DNA from: JAAFJT01 sp043772905
GTDB lineage: Bacteria; Bacteroidota; Bacteroidia; Chitinophagales; Saprospiraceae
Length of the DNA stretch: 64,000 bases
NCBI GenBank assembly: GCA_043772905.1
Contig: JAYVFS010000274.1
Span: 7,675-71,674, forward strand
Direction: 5' to 3'
The notes beneath the pieces are model-generated. The model was not told the DNA's origin, searched no databases, and saw only the letters and a list, made by a program, of their open reading frames with translations. Both the position numbers and the translations under genes were made by a program. Below are positions 9,423 through 18,618 of this stretch, piece after piece (within the stretch, counting starts at the first letter, position 1; the number at the start of each line of letters is the position of its first letter).

Positions 9423-9740
9423 TTACGACTTCTTCATTTTCATGACAATAACACCGTTTTTGCCACTTTCACCATACAAATCAATCGCTTTTTGACCTTT
9501 CAATACGTCTATTGATTCAATCGTATTCGGATCTACACTATTTAATTTTTCGTTGAATGCCTGGTGGTTTTCGAAACGATAAATCACTTCATCAATCACA
9601 CATAAAGGCGGCAAAGTATCTCTAATTAAAGCTCCTTGAGCTACAGGAGGTTGCATTATTTTGATACGTGGATATTCACGGGTTTGACTAAAACCTAAAA
9701 AAGGTAAACTTAAGAAAACGGCTAAAAAGAGTTTCTTCAT
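9423..9740 (-). CDS. Small secreted TonB-receptor plug-like protein
   Basis: 105 residues with a signal peptide (cleavage near GFSQ). The C-terminal half, IESIDVLKGQKAIDLYGESG followed by KNGVIVMKMK, matches the plug motif of SusC-type TonB-dependent receptors, but there is no barrel and no TonB box. Stand-alone plug-like proteins occur in Bacteroidota, but their role is unknown to me. It is convergent with the pentapeptide gene. Confidence 0.7.
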   Translation of the reverse strand: MKKLFLAVFLSLPFLGFSQTREYPRIKIMQPPVAQGALIRDTLPPLCVIDEVIYRFENHQAFNEKLNSVDPNTIESIDVLKGQKAIDLYGESGKNGVIVMKMKKS

Positions 9741-9847
9741 AACATGATTTTTTAGAAAAGTGAAGTTATTAATGCGTTTTCATGCAAATCTATTATATTT
9801 GTTAACCATTTACACGATCTCGGTATTTTAACGAAAAAACAACCAAT

Positions 9848-10615
9848 ATGAAACAGCACTACGGTATTATCAAACTTGGAACAATCGAAAACGTGGGCGA
9901 AAAGAGGACTGAAATAGACCTCATCAAAGCCCAATTCGTTCATTATCCCGATTATCAACAACTCACAATTTGGTTGCCACAAAACGGTCGGCAAGGCTAC
10001 GGCAATATTCGCTTGATTAACAACAAAACCAAAACAGTTGTTGATGACAAACCCGTTGCCGACAGACTCAATGGCAGTGTTCAAATCCTTTGGGATACTT
10101 TGGATATCCCGCCCAGCGACTATACGATTGAAATTGAACATCCGAAAGGAGGTAAACACATTTTACCATTCAAAAAATTTGCAAAAACGAAAGAAGTTAA
10201 GCAGAAAGACCCTTTGCCCTTGCCACAACAGCAACAAACCACCCCCTCAGTATGGAACACTTATAAAGATGGTTTTGGCCATATTTTGCCCAATGAGGAC
10301 CTTGTTTTGAGGGAAAAAGTAACAAAAGAGTTAGTCGAGCAGTTTACAAGGCATGTGACCTACGAAGGTAGTTTTAGGTCGGGTTATGTTATTTATATTG
10401 AAGGGGATAAACGATTAAGATTTATGCACGATATGGGCGATGGCGATTGTAAATTTTATATCGAAATACCCACTGAAAAGCAATGGGAAAACAATACAAA
10501 GCTCCCCCTCAGTAGAAGAAGCGATATTCTGTCGTTTATTGCCCACGCCGTTCAAAGTGATCATGCTTCGAATTGGCAATATGAAATACGGGAAGACTCT
10601 ATTTATTATTCTTGA
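9848..10615 (+). CDS. Hypothetical cytoplasmic protein with two domains
   Basis: 255 residues with no signal peptide or membrane segment. Residues 1-105 look like a beta-rich domain with IEIEHPKGGKHILPF. A proline/glutamine linker follows (about 115-135, containing a 10-mer copy as TPSV), then a mixed C-terminal domain with IEGDKRLRFMHDMGDG. A second 10-mer copy at 10505 encodes LPLSR. I do not recognise a named family. It lies 102 bases before the Bax-inhibitor-like gene on the same strand. Confidence 0.75.
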   Translation: MKQHYGIIKLGTIENVGEKRTEIDLIKAQFVHYPDYQQLTIWLPQNGRQGYGNIRLINNKTKTVVDDKPVADRLNGSVQILWDTLDIPPSDYTIEIEHPKGGKHILPFKKFAKTKEVKQKDPLPLPQQQQTTPSVWNTYKDGFGHILPNEDLVLREKVTKELVEQFTRHVTYEGSFRSGYVIYIEGDKRLRFMHDMGDGDCKFYIEIPTEKQWENNTKLPLSRRSDILSFIAHAVQSDHASNWQYEIREDSIYYS

Positions 10616-10717
10616 AAGATATTGTACTTTTGCCTTTCTTTGTTCCTTAAAAGAAGTCTTATTTTTGAATAGGAATAACAACATTTTCAAACCATTTTCT
10701 AAAAACAAAATTAAATT

Positions 10718-11452
10718 ATGGCACTTTTTGGTTCGTCCAACCCTTTTTTGAAAGAGGAAAAATTTAAAGGTATCCTCGACAATGAATTGGCAACTGAAGC
10801 TAAGATGACGGTTTCGGGCGCAGTCAATAAATCATTGATTCTCACAGGTTTATTGCTTTTTACGGCAACTATTGGCTATGTTATGCCAAACATGATGTTC
10901 GTTTGGGTCGGTGGCATTGGCGGCTTAATCGCTGTGTTGGTGGCGAGTTTCAAGCCGCATTTGTCGAGCTATCTCGCGCCTGCGTATGCGCTTTTAGAAG
11001 GTCTATTGGTGGGTACTGTTTCAGCGATTTATGCCGCGGCTTATTCAGGCATTGTTATCAATGCTTTTCTCAGCACCATAGGTATTTTGGTCGCCATGTT
11101 GCTCTTCTACAAATCGCGCATTATTGCCATCACTGAACGATTCAGATTGGGCGTTTTTGCAGCGACGGCTGCTATTGCCTTTGTGTATTTGTTGTCTTTT
11201 GCCCTTTCGTTTTTTGGTATCGAAATACCTTATTTGCATGAAAACAGTGGCATGGGCATCCTCATCAGCGTTGCCATCATCGTTGTTGCGACGTTAAATT
11301 TGCTGCTTGATTTCGACAATATCGAAAAAGGAGAAATGCACGGCGCCCCTCAGTATATGGAGTGGTTTTCGGCAATGGGTTTACTCGTGACACTCGTTTG
11401 GTTGTATTTAGAAATGCTGCGTTTATTGGCTAAGATTTCTCGGTCACGTTAA
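10718..11452 (+). CDS. Bax inhibitor-1/YccA family membrane protein
   Basis: 244 residues. The N-terminus (GSSNPFLKEEKF) and about seven membrane segments from residue 45 onward match the bacterial Bax1-I (YccA-like) group, whose members interact with FtsH or conduct Ca2+ in studied cases. The final segment LLVTLVWLYLEMLRLL is typical. A 10-mer copy at 11346 encodes APQYM at a position where this family usually has APxYMEWY, so the word fits a pre-existing motif. Confidence 0.9.
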   Translation: MALFGSSNPFLKEEKFKGILDNELATEAKMTVSGAVNKSLILTGLLLFTATIGYVMPNMMFVWVGGIGGLIAVLVASFKPHLSSYLAPAYALLEGLLVGTVSAIYAAAYSGIVINAFLSTIGILVAMLLFYKSRIIAITERFRLGVFAATAAIAFVYLLSFALSFFGIEIPYLHENSGMGILISVAIIVVATLNLLLDFDNIEKGEMHGAPQYMEWFSAMGLLVTLVWLYLEMLRLLAKISRSR

Positions 11453-11477
11453 AAATACGTTTTGCTAACAATAAAAA

Positions 11478-11510
11478 AGCTCTGTGGTTTGTCCGCAGGG
11501 CTTTTTTTTT
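11478..11510 (+). terminator. Rho-independent terminator
   Basis: Stem AGCTCTGTGG (11478-11487) pairs with CCGCAGGGCT with two G-U pairs, followed by a run of nine to ten T. It ends the Bax-inhibitor-like gene. Confidence 0.9.
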
Positions 11511-11623
11511 TAGCTTAGTAGAAATGTAAGAAAATCGTCATAAACTTGAATTGACAATAATAATTAATACTTTTGTGAAGTATCAAAATTAAAATACAAA
11601 ACGATTTCAAATAAACAACAAAA

Positions 11624-11827
11624 ATGACCGTCCTAAAACCCTGCCCGACCTGTGGCGCAAAAACAAAGTACTGCCTTCAAAAAGGTATTCCAAGCTATAA
11701 ATCCATTCAAGACGATGACGTTTTCGCTAAAATTAATCAATTAAACAAAGTCGTGAAGAAGTTTAAGGAAAAAGCTGAAATGCTTGAAAAGGAAATCCAG
11801 CAATTGAAAAAAGAAAAAGTAGCTTAA
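11624..11827 (+). CDS. Small zinc-ribbon and coiled-coil protein
   Basis: 67 residues. Near the N-terminus CPTCG (residues 7-11) plus a later single cysteine suggests half of a zinc knuckle. Residues 30-65 are a lysine/glutamate-rich coiled coil (KKFKEKAEMLEKEIQQLKKE). No family recognised. It is followed 66 bases later by a TonB receptor but has no evident link to it. Confidence 0.65.
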   Translation: MTVLKPCPTCGAKTKYCLQKGIPSYKSIQDDDVFAKINQLNKVVKKFKEKAEMLEKEIQQLKKEKVA

Positions 11828-11893
11828 AGTTTACGCTCTTTCTCTGTTTCCAAAGTATCATTACCTAATATTGCAGGATAAACTGTTTAATCA

Positions 11894-13984
11894 ATGATGA
11901 AACATCTACACATCCTGCTTTTAGCTTCGCCATTCACGTTGTTCTGTCAAAACAAGGCATTGGACTCGATTCCGACTGCCTTGGAAACCGTCGAAATTGC
12001 AGCAACCCGCCTGACATTGACCGAAAACAAAGCACCTTTGGCGGTAACGGTCTTAGACAAAAAACGGCTGCAAACGGCAACGCAACAATTATCGCCTTAC
12101 GAAGTGTTGAGTGCTATTCCAGGCGTTTTTGCGATGAATCCTGACAATTTTTCACAGGATTTGCGGATTTCGATACGTGGTTTTGGCGCAAGATCGGCTT
12201 TTGGCATCCGTGGCATTCGCCTTTTTACAGACGGGTTGCCCGAAGGAACGCCTGATGGACAAGCCGATGTGGACAATTTGGACATGGGTATCATTCGTCA
12301 AATGGAGGTTTTGCGCGGCGCAGCGTCTTGTCTCTACGGCAATGCGTCGGGCGGTGTCATTTATATGTTGACAGAAAACCCAACAACCCGTAAACCGCTT
12401 TTGGAAGCGCAAACGAGCTTTGGTTCTTATGGTTTTCAAAGGTATCAACTCAAAGGAGGTCAGAAATTGGGCAAATTTCTCTATTTTCTCAACGGTTCAC
12501 TCAATTATACTGAGGGGTATCGCGCAGGAAGTCAAATGCAAAATACCATCGTAAATGGTAAAGCGACTTATAATTTTAATGAAACAACTAAGCTAACGCT
12601 GTTAGCAAACTACGGCAACAGCCCAACAGCCAATGACCCAGGTGCATTGACCATTGAAAAAGTAAAAGCCAATCCACGGCAAGCGGACTCCACCAATTTG
12701 CTTTTTGAAACAGGCGAAGCGGTTACGCAAAGTAGGGTAGGAGCAACTTTTGACACCAAATTCAAGCAAAAGCACAGCATTTCTGCCCGCACTTTCTATA
12801 CATCACGTCGTTTGCTCAATCGTTTGCCCATTGCCGCCAATGGTTTTGGTGATTTAAAACGCAACTATTACGGCGGCAGCGTGAGTTATCAATTAGATGA
12901 GAAAATTGGCGACATGCCCTATCGTTTAAAACTCGGTATTGACGTTGAAAATCAAGAAGATAGACGACAACGTTATGCTTATTTGAAGACGACAATAGAT
13001 GGCGCGACGAAATACAAACAAGATAAATTAGCCCTCGACCAATTGGAATCCTTTCAAAGCACAGGCATTTATTTGTTACAAGATTTACAGCCAACGGATA
13101 AACTCTTATTGTCATTTGGTTTGCGTTATGATGATTTGAATTTAAAAGCAACGGATTATTTTCTCTCTAACGGCGACCAATCAGGGAGTCGGCACTTCAC
13201 AAAAGTCAATCCGATGGCGGGTGTGAGTTATTCTTTTGCAAAAAAGGCTTCGGTTTATGCCAATTATTCATCCACTTACGAAAGTCCAACGCTCAATGAG
13301 TTGTCGAACAACCCTGACAACACAGGTGGTTTTAACCCTACGCTTAAACCGCAACAAGCGCAATCGGTAGAAATTGGTACAAAAGGTAATTTTAGTAATG
13401 GCACTTCAAAAGACGTACATTTTGACGTAGCATTGTTCAGAATTGAAACACAAAACGACCTTGTGCCTTATCAAATAACAGGGCAAACAGGTAAGACTTT
13501 TTACAGAAATGCCGGAAAAACCTTGAGAAAAGGCTTAGAAATAGGCGTAAACTACACTTTTACTGAGGGGGTAACGGCTTACTACACACAGACGTTTTCT
13601 AACTTTAAATATGAAACGTATTCCGTAAACACCACTTCTTTTGACGGCAATGTTTTGCCGGGCATTCCCAAAACACATGGGCAATTAGAACTCCGTTACA
13701 CGCCTAAAAATGGCTTTTTTGCGATTGTTCAAGGGCGTTATGTCGGCAAAGTGCAAGCCAATGATGCGAATACGGCTGCCGCAGATGCTTATACGGTCTT
13801 GAATATCCGTCTCGGACATACTTTTTCGATAAAAACGTGTGAAATAGAACCGTTTTTGGGTGTCAACAACTTGACGAATACCGCTTATATCGCCAATGTA
13901 CAAATCAATGCACAAAGCAATCGGTATTTTGAGCCTGCTACGTTGCGGTATTTCTTTGGTGGGTTGAAATTGCGGTTGAAATAA
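11894..13984 (+). CDS. TonB-dependent receptor (FecA/siderophore-like)
   Basis: 696 residues with a signal peptide (cleavage near LFCQ). The plug domain lies at about 25-150: LETVEIAATRL, the PGVFAMN region, IRGFGARSAFGIRG and VLRGAASCLYGNASGGVI. The rest is a 22-stranded barrel ending in FFGGLKLRLK. There is no carboxypeptidase-like N-terminal domain, so it is a classical TonB receptor rather than a SusC type. The ligand is probably a metal chelate, but this is not shown. 10-mer copies at 12508 and 13561 encode YTEGY and FTEGV on barrel strands or loops. Confidence 0.93.
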   Translation: MMKHLHILLLASPFTLFCQNKALDSIPTALETVEIAATRLTLTENKAPLAVTVLDKKRLQTATQQLSPYEVLSAIPGVFAMNPDNFSQDLRISIRGFGARSAFGIRGIRLFTDGLPEGTPDGQADVDNLDMGIIRQMEVLRGAASCLYGNASGGVIYMLTENPTTRKPLLEAQTSFGSYGFQRYQLKGGQKLGKFLYFLNGSLNYTEGYRAGSQMQNTIVNGKATYNFNETTKLTLLANYGNSPTANDPGALTIEKVKANPRQADSTNLLFETGEAVTQSRVGATFDTKFKQKHSISARTFYTSRRLLNRLPIAANGFGDLKRNYYGGSVSYQLDEKIGDMPYRLKLGIDVENQEDRRQRYAYLKTTIDGATKYKQDKLALDQLESFQSTGIYLLQDLQPTDKLLLSFGLRYDDLNLKATDYFLSNGDQSGSRHFTKVNPMAGVSYSFAKKASVYANYSSTYESPTLNELSNNPDNTGGFNPTLKPQQAQSVEIGTKGNFSNGTSKDVHFDVALFRIETQNDLVPYQITGQTGKTFYRNAGKTLRKGLEIGVNYTFTEGVTAYYTQTFSNFKYETYSVNTTSFDGNVLPGIPKTHGQLELRYTPKNGFFAIVQGRYVGKVQANDANTAAADAYTVLNIRLGHTFSIKTCEIEPFLGVNNLTNTAYIANVQINAQSNRYFEPATLRYFFGGLKLRLK

Positions 13985-13985
13985 T

Positions 13986-14102
13986 AATACCGTCCCCTTT
14001 TTTGTCATTCTGAACGCAGTGAAAGAACCTGTATAATTATTTGAAAATGAAACATTTAGATTCTTTCACTGCGTTCAGAATGACAAAAAAGGGGACGGTA
14101 TT
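13986..14102. repeat. 42-bp perfect inverted repeat between convergent genes
   Basis: The arm 13986-14027 is the exact reverse complement of 14061-14102, with a 33-base loop. The core word GTCATTCTGAACGCAGTGAA recurs at 22176-22241 in a related, imperfect palindrome and partly at 22038. It sits 2 bases after one gene end and 22 bases before the other, so it can act as a bidirectional terminator, but its length and recurrence mark it as an intergenic repeat family. Confidence 0.9.
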
Positions 14103-14124
14103 CATGTACACATTATTAAACAAA

Positions 14125-14928
14125 TCACTTAATCGTAATCGTCTTCTTTTGCGTCGTATAAGCCGAAAAGTAACCTAAAATTGCGCCTTTCAGATTCGTT
14201 ACAGGGTTCGTAGGCGTTGCTGAATCGCTGTTTCGGCTGCCGCCGCCCTCTGCCATCGTTGTAAAATACAAGTAACTCGGTGCATCAATGCCTTGCATTT
14301 CGAGCGTGACCGTATCACCGACTTTAATTTCGTCATCCTCACCGCCGCCACCGAACAGCGGTCTGCCATTAAGTCTGCCATCGCTTAATTCATCATTAAA
14401 AGTAAAGATGTCTTTCCTCACTTTACCATTGACGGAGACGATAAAACGATAATTGTCGCCAATACCTTTGGGGTCAACGTAGCGTGGAATGAGTGATATT
14501 CTTGTATTACCAAAAAAGGATTGTTGCAATATAGAAATACTGTCCAAATTAACTTTGCGTGGTATTGTCGAAGACGCTGTAATCGTTTTGCCGCCTGTTA
14601 AAATCGTCAAATCGTAGGTATTGCCCACTTTTCCAACAAGTTTTGACCCTTTATACAGCCCTGCACTTGTTTCTTTGAGCGTATCAACCTCTCCTGTTGT
14701 CCGATTTTTGATAAAAACAACGGCACTACTGAGGGGGGGGAATGTATTATTTGCAGAGAAATTAACGGTCTTTGACAACTGAACGGTTGCCTTCTCTGTC
14801 TGGTCATCTGAAAGGTGTGCATCAACGACGATTTGCGGGTCGGCGGTGTTTAAATCGAGTTCGATGATTTTTGTACAGCTTGCAAACATCAAACTGACTG
14901 TCGTTATGGCTATGGCTATTTTATTCAT
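14125..14928 (-). CDS. DUF4249 lipoprotein
   Basis: Start chosen at 14928 (MNKIAIAIT), giving 267 residues with a lipobox MFASC. The acidic sequence after the cysteine and the beta-sandwich regions (YDLTILTGGKTITASSTIP) fit DUF4249, usually encoded directly after a TonB receptor with a carboxypeptidase-like domain. Here that receptor (15860-18190) is on the same strand but separated by a toxin-antitoxin pair on the opposite strand. A 10-mer copy with eight Gs at 14727 encodes PPLSS. Confidence 0.82.
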   Translation of the reverse strand: MNKIAIAITTVSLMFASCTKIIELDLNTADPQIVVDAHLSDDQTEKATVQLSKTVNFSANNTFPPLSSAVVFIKNRTTGEVDTLKETSAGLYKGSKLVGKVGNTYDLTILTGGKTITASSTIPRKVNLDSISILQQSFFGNTRISLIPRYVDPKGIGDNYRFIVSVNGKVRKDIFTFNDELSDGRLNGRPLFGGGGEDDEIKVGDTVTLEMQGIDAPSYLYFTTMAEGGGSRNSDSATPTNPVTNLKGAILGYFSAYTTQKKTITIK

Positions 14929-15025
14929 TTTGAATGATTTATATTTTATTAATGACATTAAACCCCTAATTTATAGTATCAAATACACCGAAAATACTGA
15001 GGGGTGCTTTTTAAATAAAAATTTG

Positions 15026-15033
15026 TATTTTTG
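15026..15033 (+). promoter_or_regulatory. Bacteroidota -7 element for the toxin-antitoxin pair
   Basis: TATTTTTG matches TAnnTTTG and lies 22 bases before the start at 15056. A 10-mer copy (14995) lies just upstream, in the -33 region. Confidence 0.6.
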
Positions 15034-15055
15034 TAAAAATTTAAAAAATAACAAC

Positions 15056-15391
15056 ATGATGCGCGAACTAACCGTCAAAGTTTCAGACAATCAATTCGAT
15101 ACATTGGTCAATTATCTTCGGACATTACCTTATGTTCAAGTGCCGTCTATTTTGAAAAACAGCACGAATGAACCGACAATGAATGACCGAACACAAGCAA
15201 AAACAGCTAAATTAGACGAACCACCCTTTGACATCGCTTCGTTAGGTGAAATGGATAATACGCCCTTTGATATTGAGTACACAAAAAAACATCATCATAT
15301 TCATTGGGAACATTTCCAAGAGGTTATTGATATGTTTAAAGATGTACCACTTGAAAATCATATAGAACAACATACGAAAATAGATACTTAA
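15056..15391 (+). CDS. Putative antitoxin partner of PIN toxin
   Basis: 111 residues (two adjacent ATGs at 15056 and 15059). It opens MRELTVKVSDNQFDTLVNYLRTLPYVQV, the pattern of small Bacteroidota antitoxins preceding PIN-domain genes. The C-terminal half is acidic and histidine-rich, with no known domain. It ends 13 bases before the PIN gene, consistent with a bicistronic module. The assignment rests on position and the N-terminal pattern. Confidence 0.7.
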   Translation: MMRELTVKVSDNQFDTLVNYLRTLPYVQVPSILKNSTNEPTMNDRTQAKTAKLDEPPFDIASLGEMDNTPFDIEYTKKHHHIHWEHFQEVIDMFKDVPLENHIEQHTKIDT

Positions 15392-15404
15392 TCACTTTAT
15401 TTTT

Positions 15405-15857
15405 ATGACTTACATCTTAGATACTAACATATTAGTTTACCTTATTCGCGAAAACCAAACTGTTGTCACTGAACTTGTGAAGCGTGATGTCTTTGATTTA
15501 AAAAACATTACGTCCGTTTCAATTGCTTCTTTTGGTGAAATTCTTTCATTTGCACTTCAGAACAATTGGGGTACACGGAAAAAGGATAATCTTGAAAAAC
15601 TTATTTCAAATTTAAGTCCTGTGCCAATAATTAAGCGTGAGATGCTCGATACTTACGCTGAAATTGATACGTACAGTAAAGGTAAATTGTCTTCTCGCCC
15701 ACTGCCACAGGGACTTTCCGCACGTACTATGGGCAAAAACGATTTGTGGATAGCCGCTACAACTCATTTGTTGAAAGCAGACATAATCACAAACGACAAT
15801 GACTTTGACCATTTAGACGGTATCTATTTCAACGTCATCAAAATCCTTACTGCCTAA
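15405..15857 (+). CDS. vapC: PIN-domain toxin, VapC type
   Basis: 150 residues. The PIN fold acidic residues are visible: D in YILDTNILVYLI, E in FGEILSFAL, D in GKNDLWIAAT and D in TNDNDFDHL. VapC toxins are Mg2+-dependent RNases that cleave tRNA or rRNA. It shares RPL..LSAR(T/S)MGKND(L/I)W with the second PIN gene at 19174-19608, so the two modules are paralogous. The gene ends 3 bases before the end of the opposing TonB receptor gene. Confidence 0.9.
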   Translation: MTYILDTNILVYLIRENQTVVTELVKRDVFDLKNITSVSIASFGEILSFALQNNWGTRKKDNLEKLISNLSPVPIIKREMLDTYAEIDTYSKGKLSSRPLPQGLSARTMGKNDLWIAATTHLLKADIITNDNDFDHLDGIYFNVIKILTA

Positions 15858-15859
15858 AC

Positions 15860-18190
15860 CTAAAACTTGAAATTATAAGACACAGACGGTATCCACTTAA
15901 ACAAAGACGTTTGTTCTATCTCCGTTTTCGTCGGATCCGTCTTACTTTCTTTGAATGCAATCGTGTAAGCGTTTTCACGTCCATAGGCATTATAAACACT
16001 GAAAGCCAATTCAGACGACCAATATTTCCGCTTCTTCAATTGCAACGTTGCACTCAAATCGAGGCGATGATAAGCGGGCATTCGGTAGCCGTTGCGCTCG
16101 GTGTAGTACCATAAAATTTGGTCTGCCACTGTGTATTTACCGCTTGGAAACGTCACAGCGTTGCCTGTTTGATACACCCAAGTTGCAGCGAATGTCCATT
16201 TAGGATTTAATTGATAAATACCAACGACTGCGATGTCGTGCGTCTTGTCTTGACGTGCGGCATACCAACTGCCGTTGTTCACACCGTCAATTTGGCGTTC
16301 TGTTCGCGCCAAAGTATAGGCAATCCAACCTGTTAGCTTGCCTGTTTTCTTTCTTAATAACAATTCCAATCCATACGCCCGTCCTTTACCGAACAACAAC
16401 TCCGTTTCGACGACATCATTGATTCTTAACTGAGCACCGTCGCGGTAATCCACTTGGTTTTGCATGGTTTTGTAGTAGGTTTCAGCACTAAATTCGTATT
16501 TATTGTCGGCAAAATTCTGGAAATAACCGATTGATATTTGGTCTGCAATCTCTGGTTTTATGAAATTACTGGACGAAACCCATCTATCGGTCGGACTTGA
16601 TGTCGTCGAATTGCTCAACAAGTGCATATTTTGGGTGTTCCGCGCATAAGCGGCTTTGATGGATACTGAGGGGTTCAAAATATACGACAAAGACACACGT
16701 GGTTCGAGGTATAAATAGGTTTTAACGACTTCTCCCGAAGCATACTTTAATGTGTCTATGATATTTCCTTTCGCATCAATATTATAGTAGTTGCTACCTC
16801 CCAAAACATTGAACATCGAAAGGCGCAAACCATAGTTCAGACTCCATTTATCGCCAATTTCCTGCTCATTGCCTGTATAAAGTGCGGATTCCAACGATTT
16901 GCGTTTTTGCAAATTGCCAATATTGATGCCTGTGCCGTCTGTACTCGCGTTTGTGACGTTGCCAGGTGTGACAGTATGATGAATGACATTAACTCCAAAC
17001 CGCCATGAATTAGAGGGATTTGGAAAGAATTGAAATTCTTGTTTCAAATTCCAATCTTCAATTTGTGAAGTGATTTTAAAATCCGTTTCACCTGCGGCAA
17101 TTTTTATTTGGTAGTCGTAATTGCTGTAAATAAGCGAGGTATTGGAGAATGTTTTGGTGTTCCAAACGTGATTCCAACGAGCAGTTCCCGTTGTATTGCC
17201 CCAATTAATGCCAAATTGACTGCCAAAACCTAATTTATCACGCCCAAAATAGCCCGACAAAAATAAACGGTCTGATGATGACAGCTTGTAATTGACCTTT
17301 GCATTGAGGTCATAAAAATATAAAGTGTTGTTATTGATGGTTGAATCAGGCGACAACTTCAAAAACAAATCAGCATACGTCCGCCGACCTGTGACGAGGA
17401 AAGATGATTTATCTTTTTGTAATGGTCCTTCGAGATTGAGCTTTGAAGAAATCAAACCAATGCCGCCCGAACCGCCAAAATTCTGATTGTTGCCTTCATT
17501 CATCTTTATGTCCAAAACCGACGACAAACGCCCGCCATACTGAGGGGGTGCATTGCCTTTCAAAAGCGTCGCATCTTTAATCGCATCGGAGTTAAACGTC
17601 GAGAAAAAGCCTAAAAGATGGTTGGCATTGTAAACAGGTGCTTCGTCAAGTAGTATCAAGTTTTGGTCAACCGCCCCACCACGCACAAAAAAACCACTTT
17701 GTCCTTCGCCAGCCGACTTAACGCCAGGCAACAATTGTATCGTTTTCAAAATATCCTTTTCACCAAAAAGAACAGGGATATTCGCCACGTCTTTAATGTC
17801 AATGCGTTCAACACCCATCTGTGCGGTGCGGATATTTTCATCTGCTTTGCGCGCCGAAACGACCACAGCATCCAATTCTTTCGCTGTTTCACCAATCGGC
17901 ACGTCCAATTTTTGGTTTTTGTCCAACACCAATACACGTTCCACTTGTGAATAGCCGATAAAATCAATGAGCAAGGTGTAAGTGCCTTTGTCGAGCGTTA
18001 AAGAAAAGAAGCCGTACTCGTTTGTCACCGTACCAACAGACGGTTTTTCTTTCAAACGGACGCTGGCACCAATGAGTTCTTCGCCCGTCCGCCCATCTTT
18101 GACAGAACCACTAACGGTAAATTTGTCTTGAGCTAACAGAAGACTAACAAATAAGGTAAAAACAAGACTTAATGGAATTTTCCTAATCAT
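15860..18190 (-). CDS. TonB-dependent receptor with carboxypeptidase-regulatory N-domain
   Basis: 776 residues. Signal peptide, then a carboxypeptidase-D regulatory-like domain at about 22-105 (VSGSVKDGRTGEELIGASV), then a plug (VPVLFGEKDILKTIQLLPGV, FVRGGAVDQNLILLDEAPVY) and a barrel ending in PSVSYNFKF. This subgroup normally pairs with the DUF4249 lipoprotein now at 14125-14928. 10-mer copies at 16664 and 17538 encode NPSVS and PPQYGG; the second falls in the conserved PxxYGGRLSS motif, which is otherwise intact. Confidence 0.93.
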   Translation of the reverse strand: MIRKIPLSLVFTLFVSLLLAQDKFTVSGSVKDGRTGEELIGASVRLKEKPSVGTVTNEYGFFSLTLDKGTYTLLIDFIGYSQVERVLVLDKNQKLDVPIGETAKELDAVVVSARKADENIRTAQMGVERIDIKDVANIPVLFGEKDILKTIQLLPGVKSAGEGQSGFFVRGGAVDQNLILLDEAPVYNANHLLGFFSTFNSDAIKDATLLKGNAPPQYGGRLSSVLDIKMNEGNNQNFGGSGGIGLISSKLNLEGPLQKDKSSFLVTGRRTYADLFLKLSPDSTINNNTLYFYDLNAKVNYKLSSSDRLFLSGYFGRDKLGFGSQFGINWGNTTGTARWNHVWNTKTFSNTSLIYSNYDYQIKIAAGETDFKITSQIEDWNLKQEFQFFPNPSNSWRFGVNVIHHTVTPGNVTNASTDGTGINIGNLQKRKSLESALYTGNEQEIGDKWSLNYGLRLSMFNVLGGSNYYNIDAKGNIIDTLKYASGEVVKTYLYLEPRVSLSYILNPSVSIKAAYARNTQNMHLLSNSTTSSPTDRWVSSSNFIKPEIADQISIGYFQNFADNKYEFSAETYYKTMQNQVDYRDGAQLRINDVVETELLFGKGRAYGLELLLRKKTGKLTGWIAYTLARTERQIDGVNNGSWYAARQDKTHDIAVVGIYQLNPKWTFAATWVYQTGNAVTFPSGKYTVADQILWYYTERNGYRMPAYHRLDLSATLQLKKRKYWSSELAFSVYNAYGRENAYTIAFKESKTDPTKTEIEQTSLFKWIPSVSYNFKF

Positions 18191-18618
18191 AATTTTTGGT
18201 TGATTTCTTATTAAATGTGTTAAACAGTTGCAAAATTAACGCAACAAGTATGCAGACTTATCCAATTAATACCAATTGGCTGTTTTTAGCTATGAATGAA
18301 TGGATTATTGAGACATTGAACGGGTATCAAGTTTTGGAATTTGACCGAAGCGGTTGCTCAATTGATATGACCCGTCCAGATAACGATAACTTTTATGTAT
18401 AAAAAAAACCTTGTTTCGTTGCAACTGTAATAAGGATGCCTGTAACTTGCCCTCCGATTTTAAAGTTTCCGTCATAAACCGTTTTTAAGTGTAAATTGTT
18501 TTTTAAATTGCTGAAAAAACATACTTTTTACGTTTGGTTTGGTGGTTTGTGGCTTGAATTATGCTTTCTTATTCTTTTCAATCACATATAATTTCTTAAT
18601 TTTTTAATCAAATTAAAT
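18191..18618. other. 428-base intergenic region
   Basis: It lies between divergent genes. A weak 50-codon frame starting at 18250 (MQTYPINTNWLFLAMNEW) is present but has no family, no clear promoter and no neighbour link, so it is not called as a gene. No 10-mer copy and no hairpin are evident. Confidence 0.5.

Noticed and set aside
18196..18402. 68-codon ORF upstream of the secreted protein gene
   Set aside because: No recognised family and the start overlaps the promoter zone of the TonB receptor; kept only as a note in the intergenic entry.
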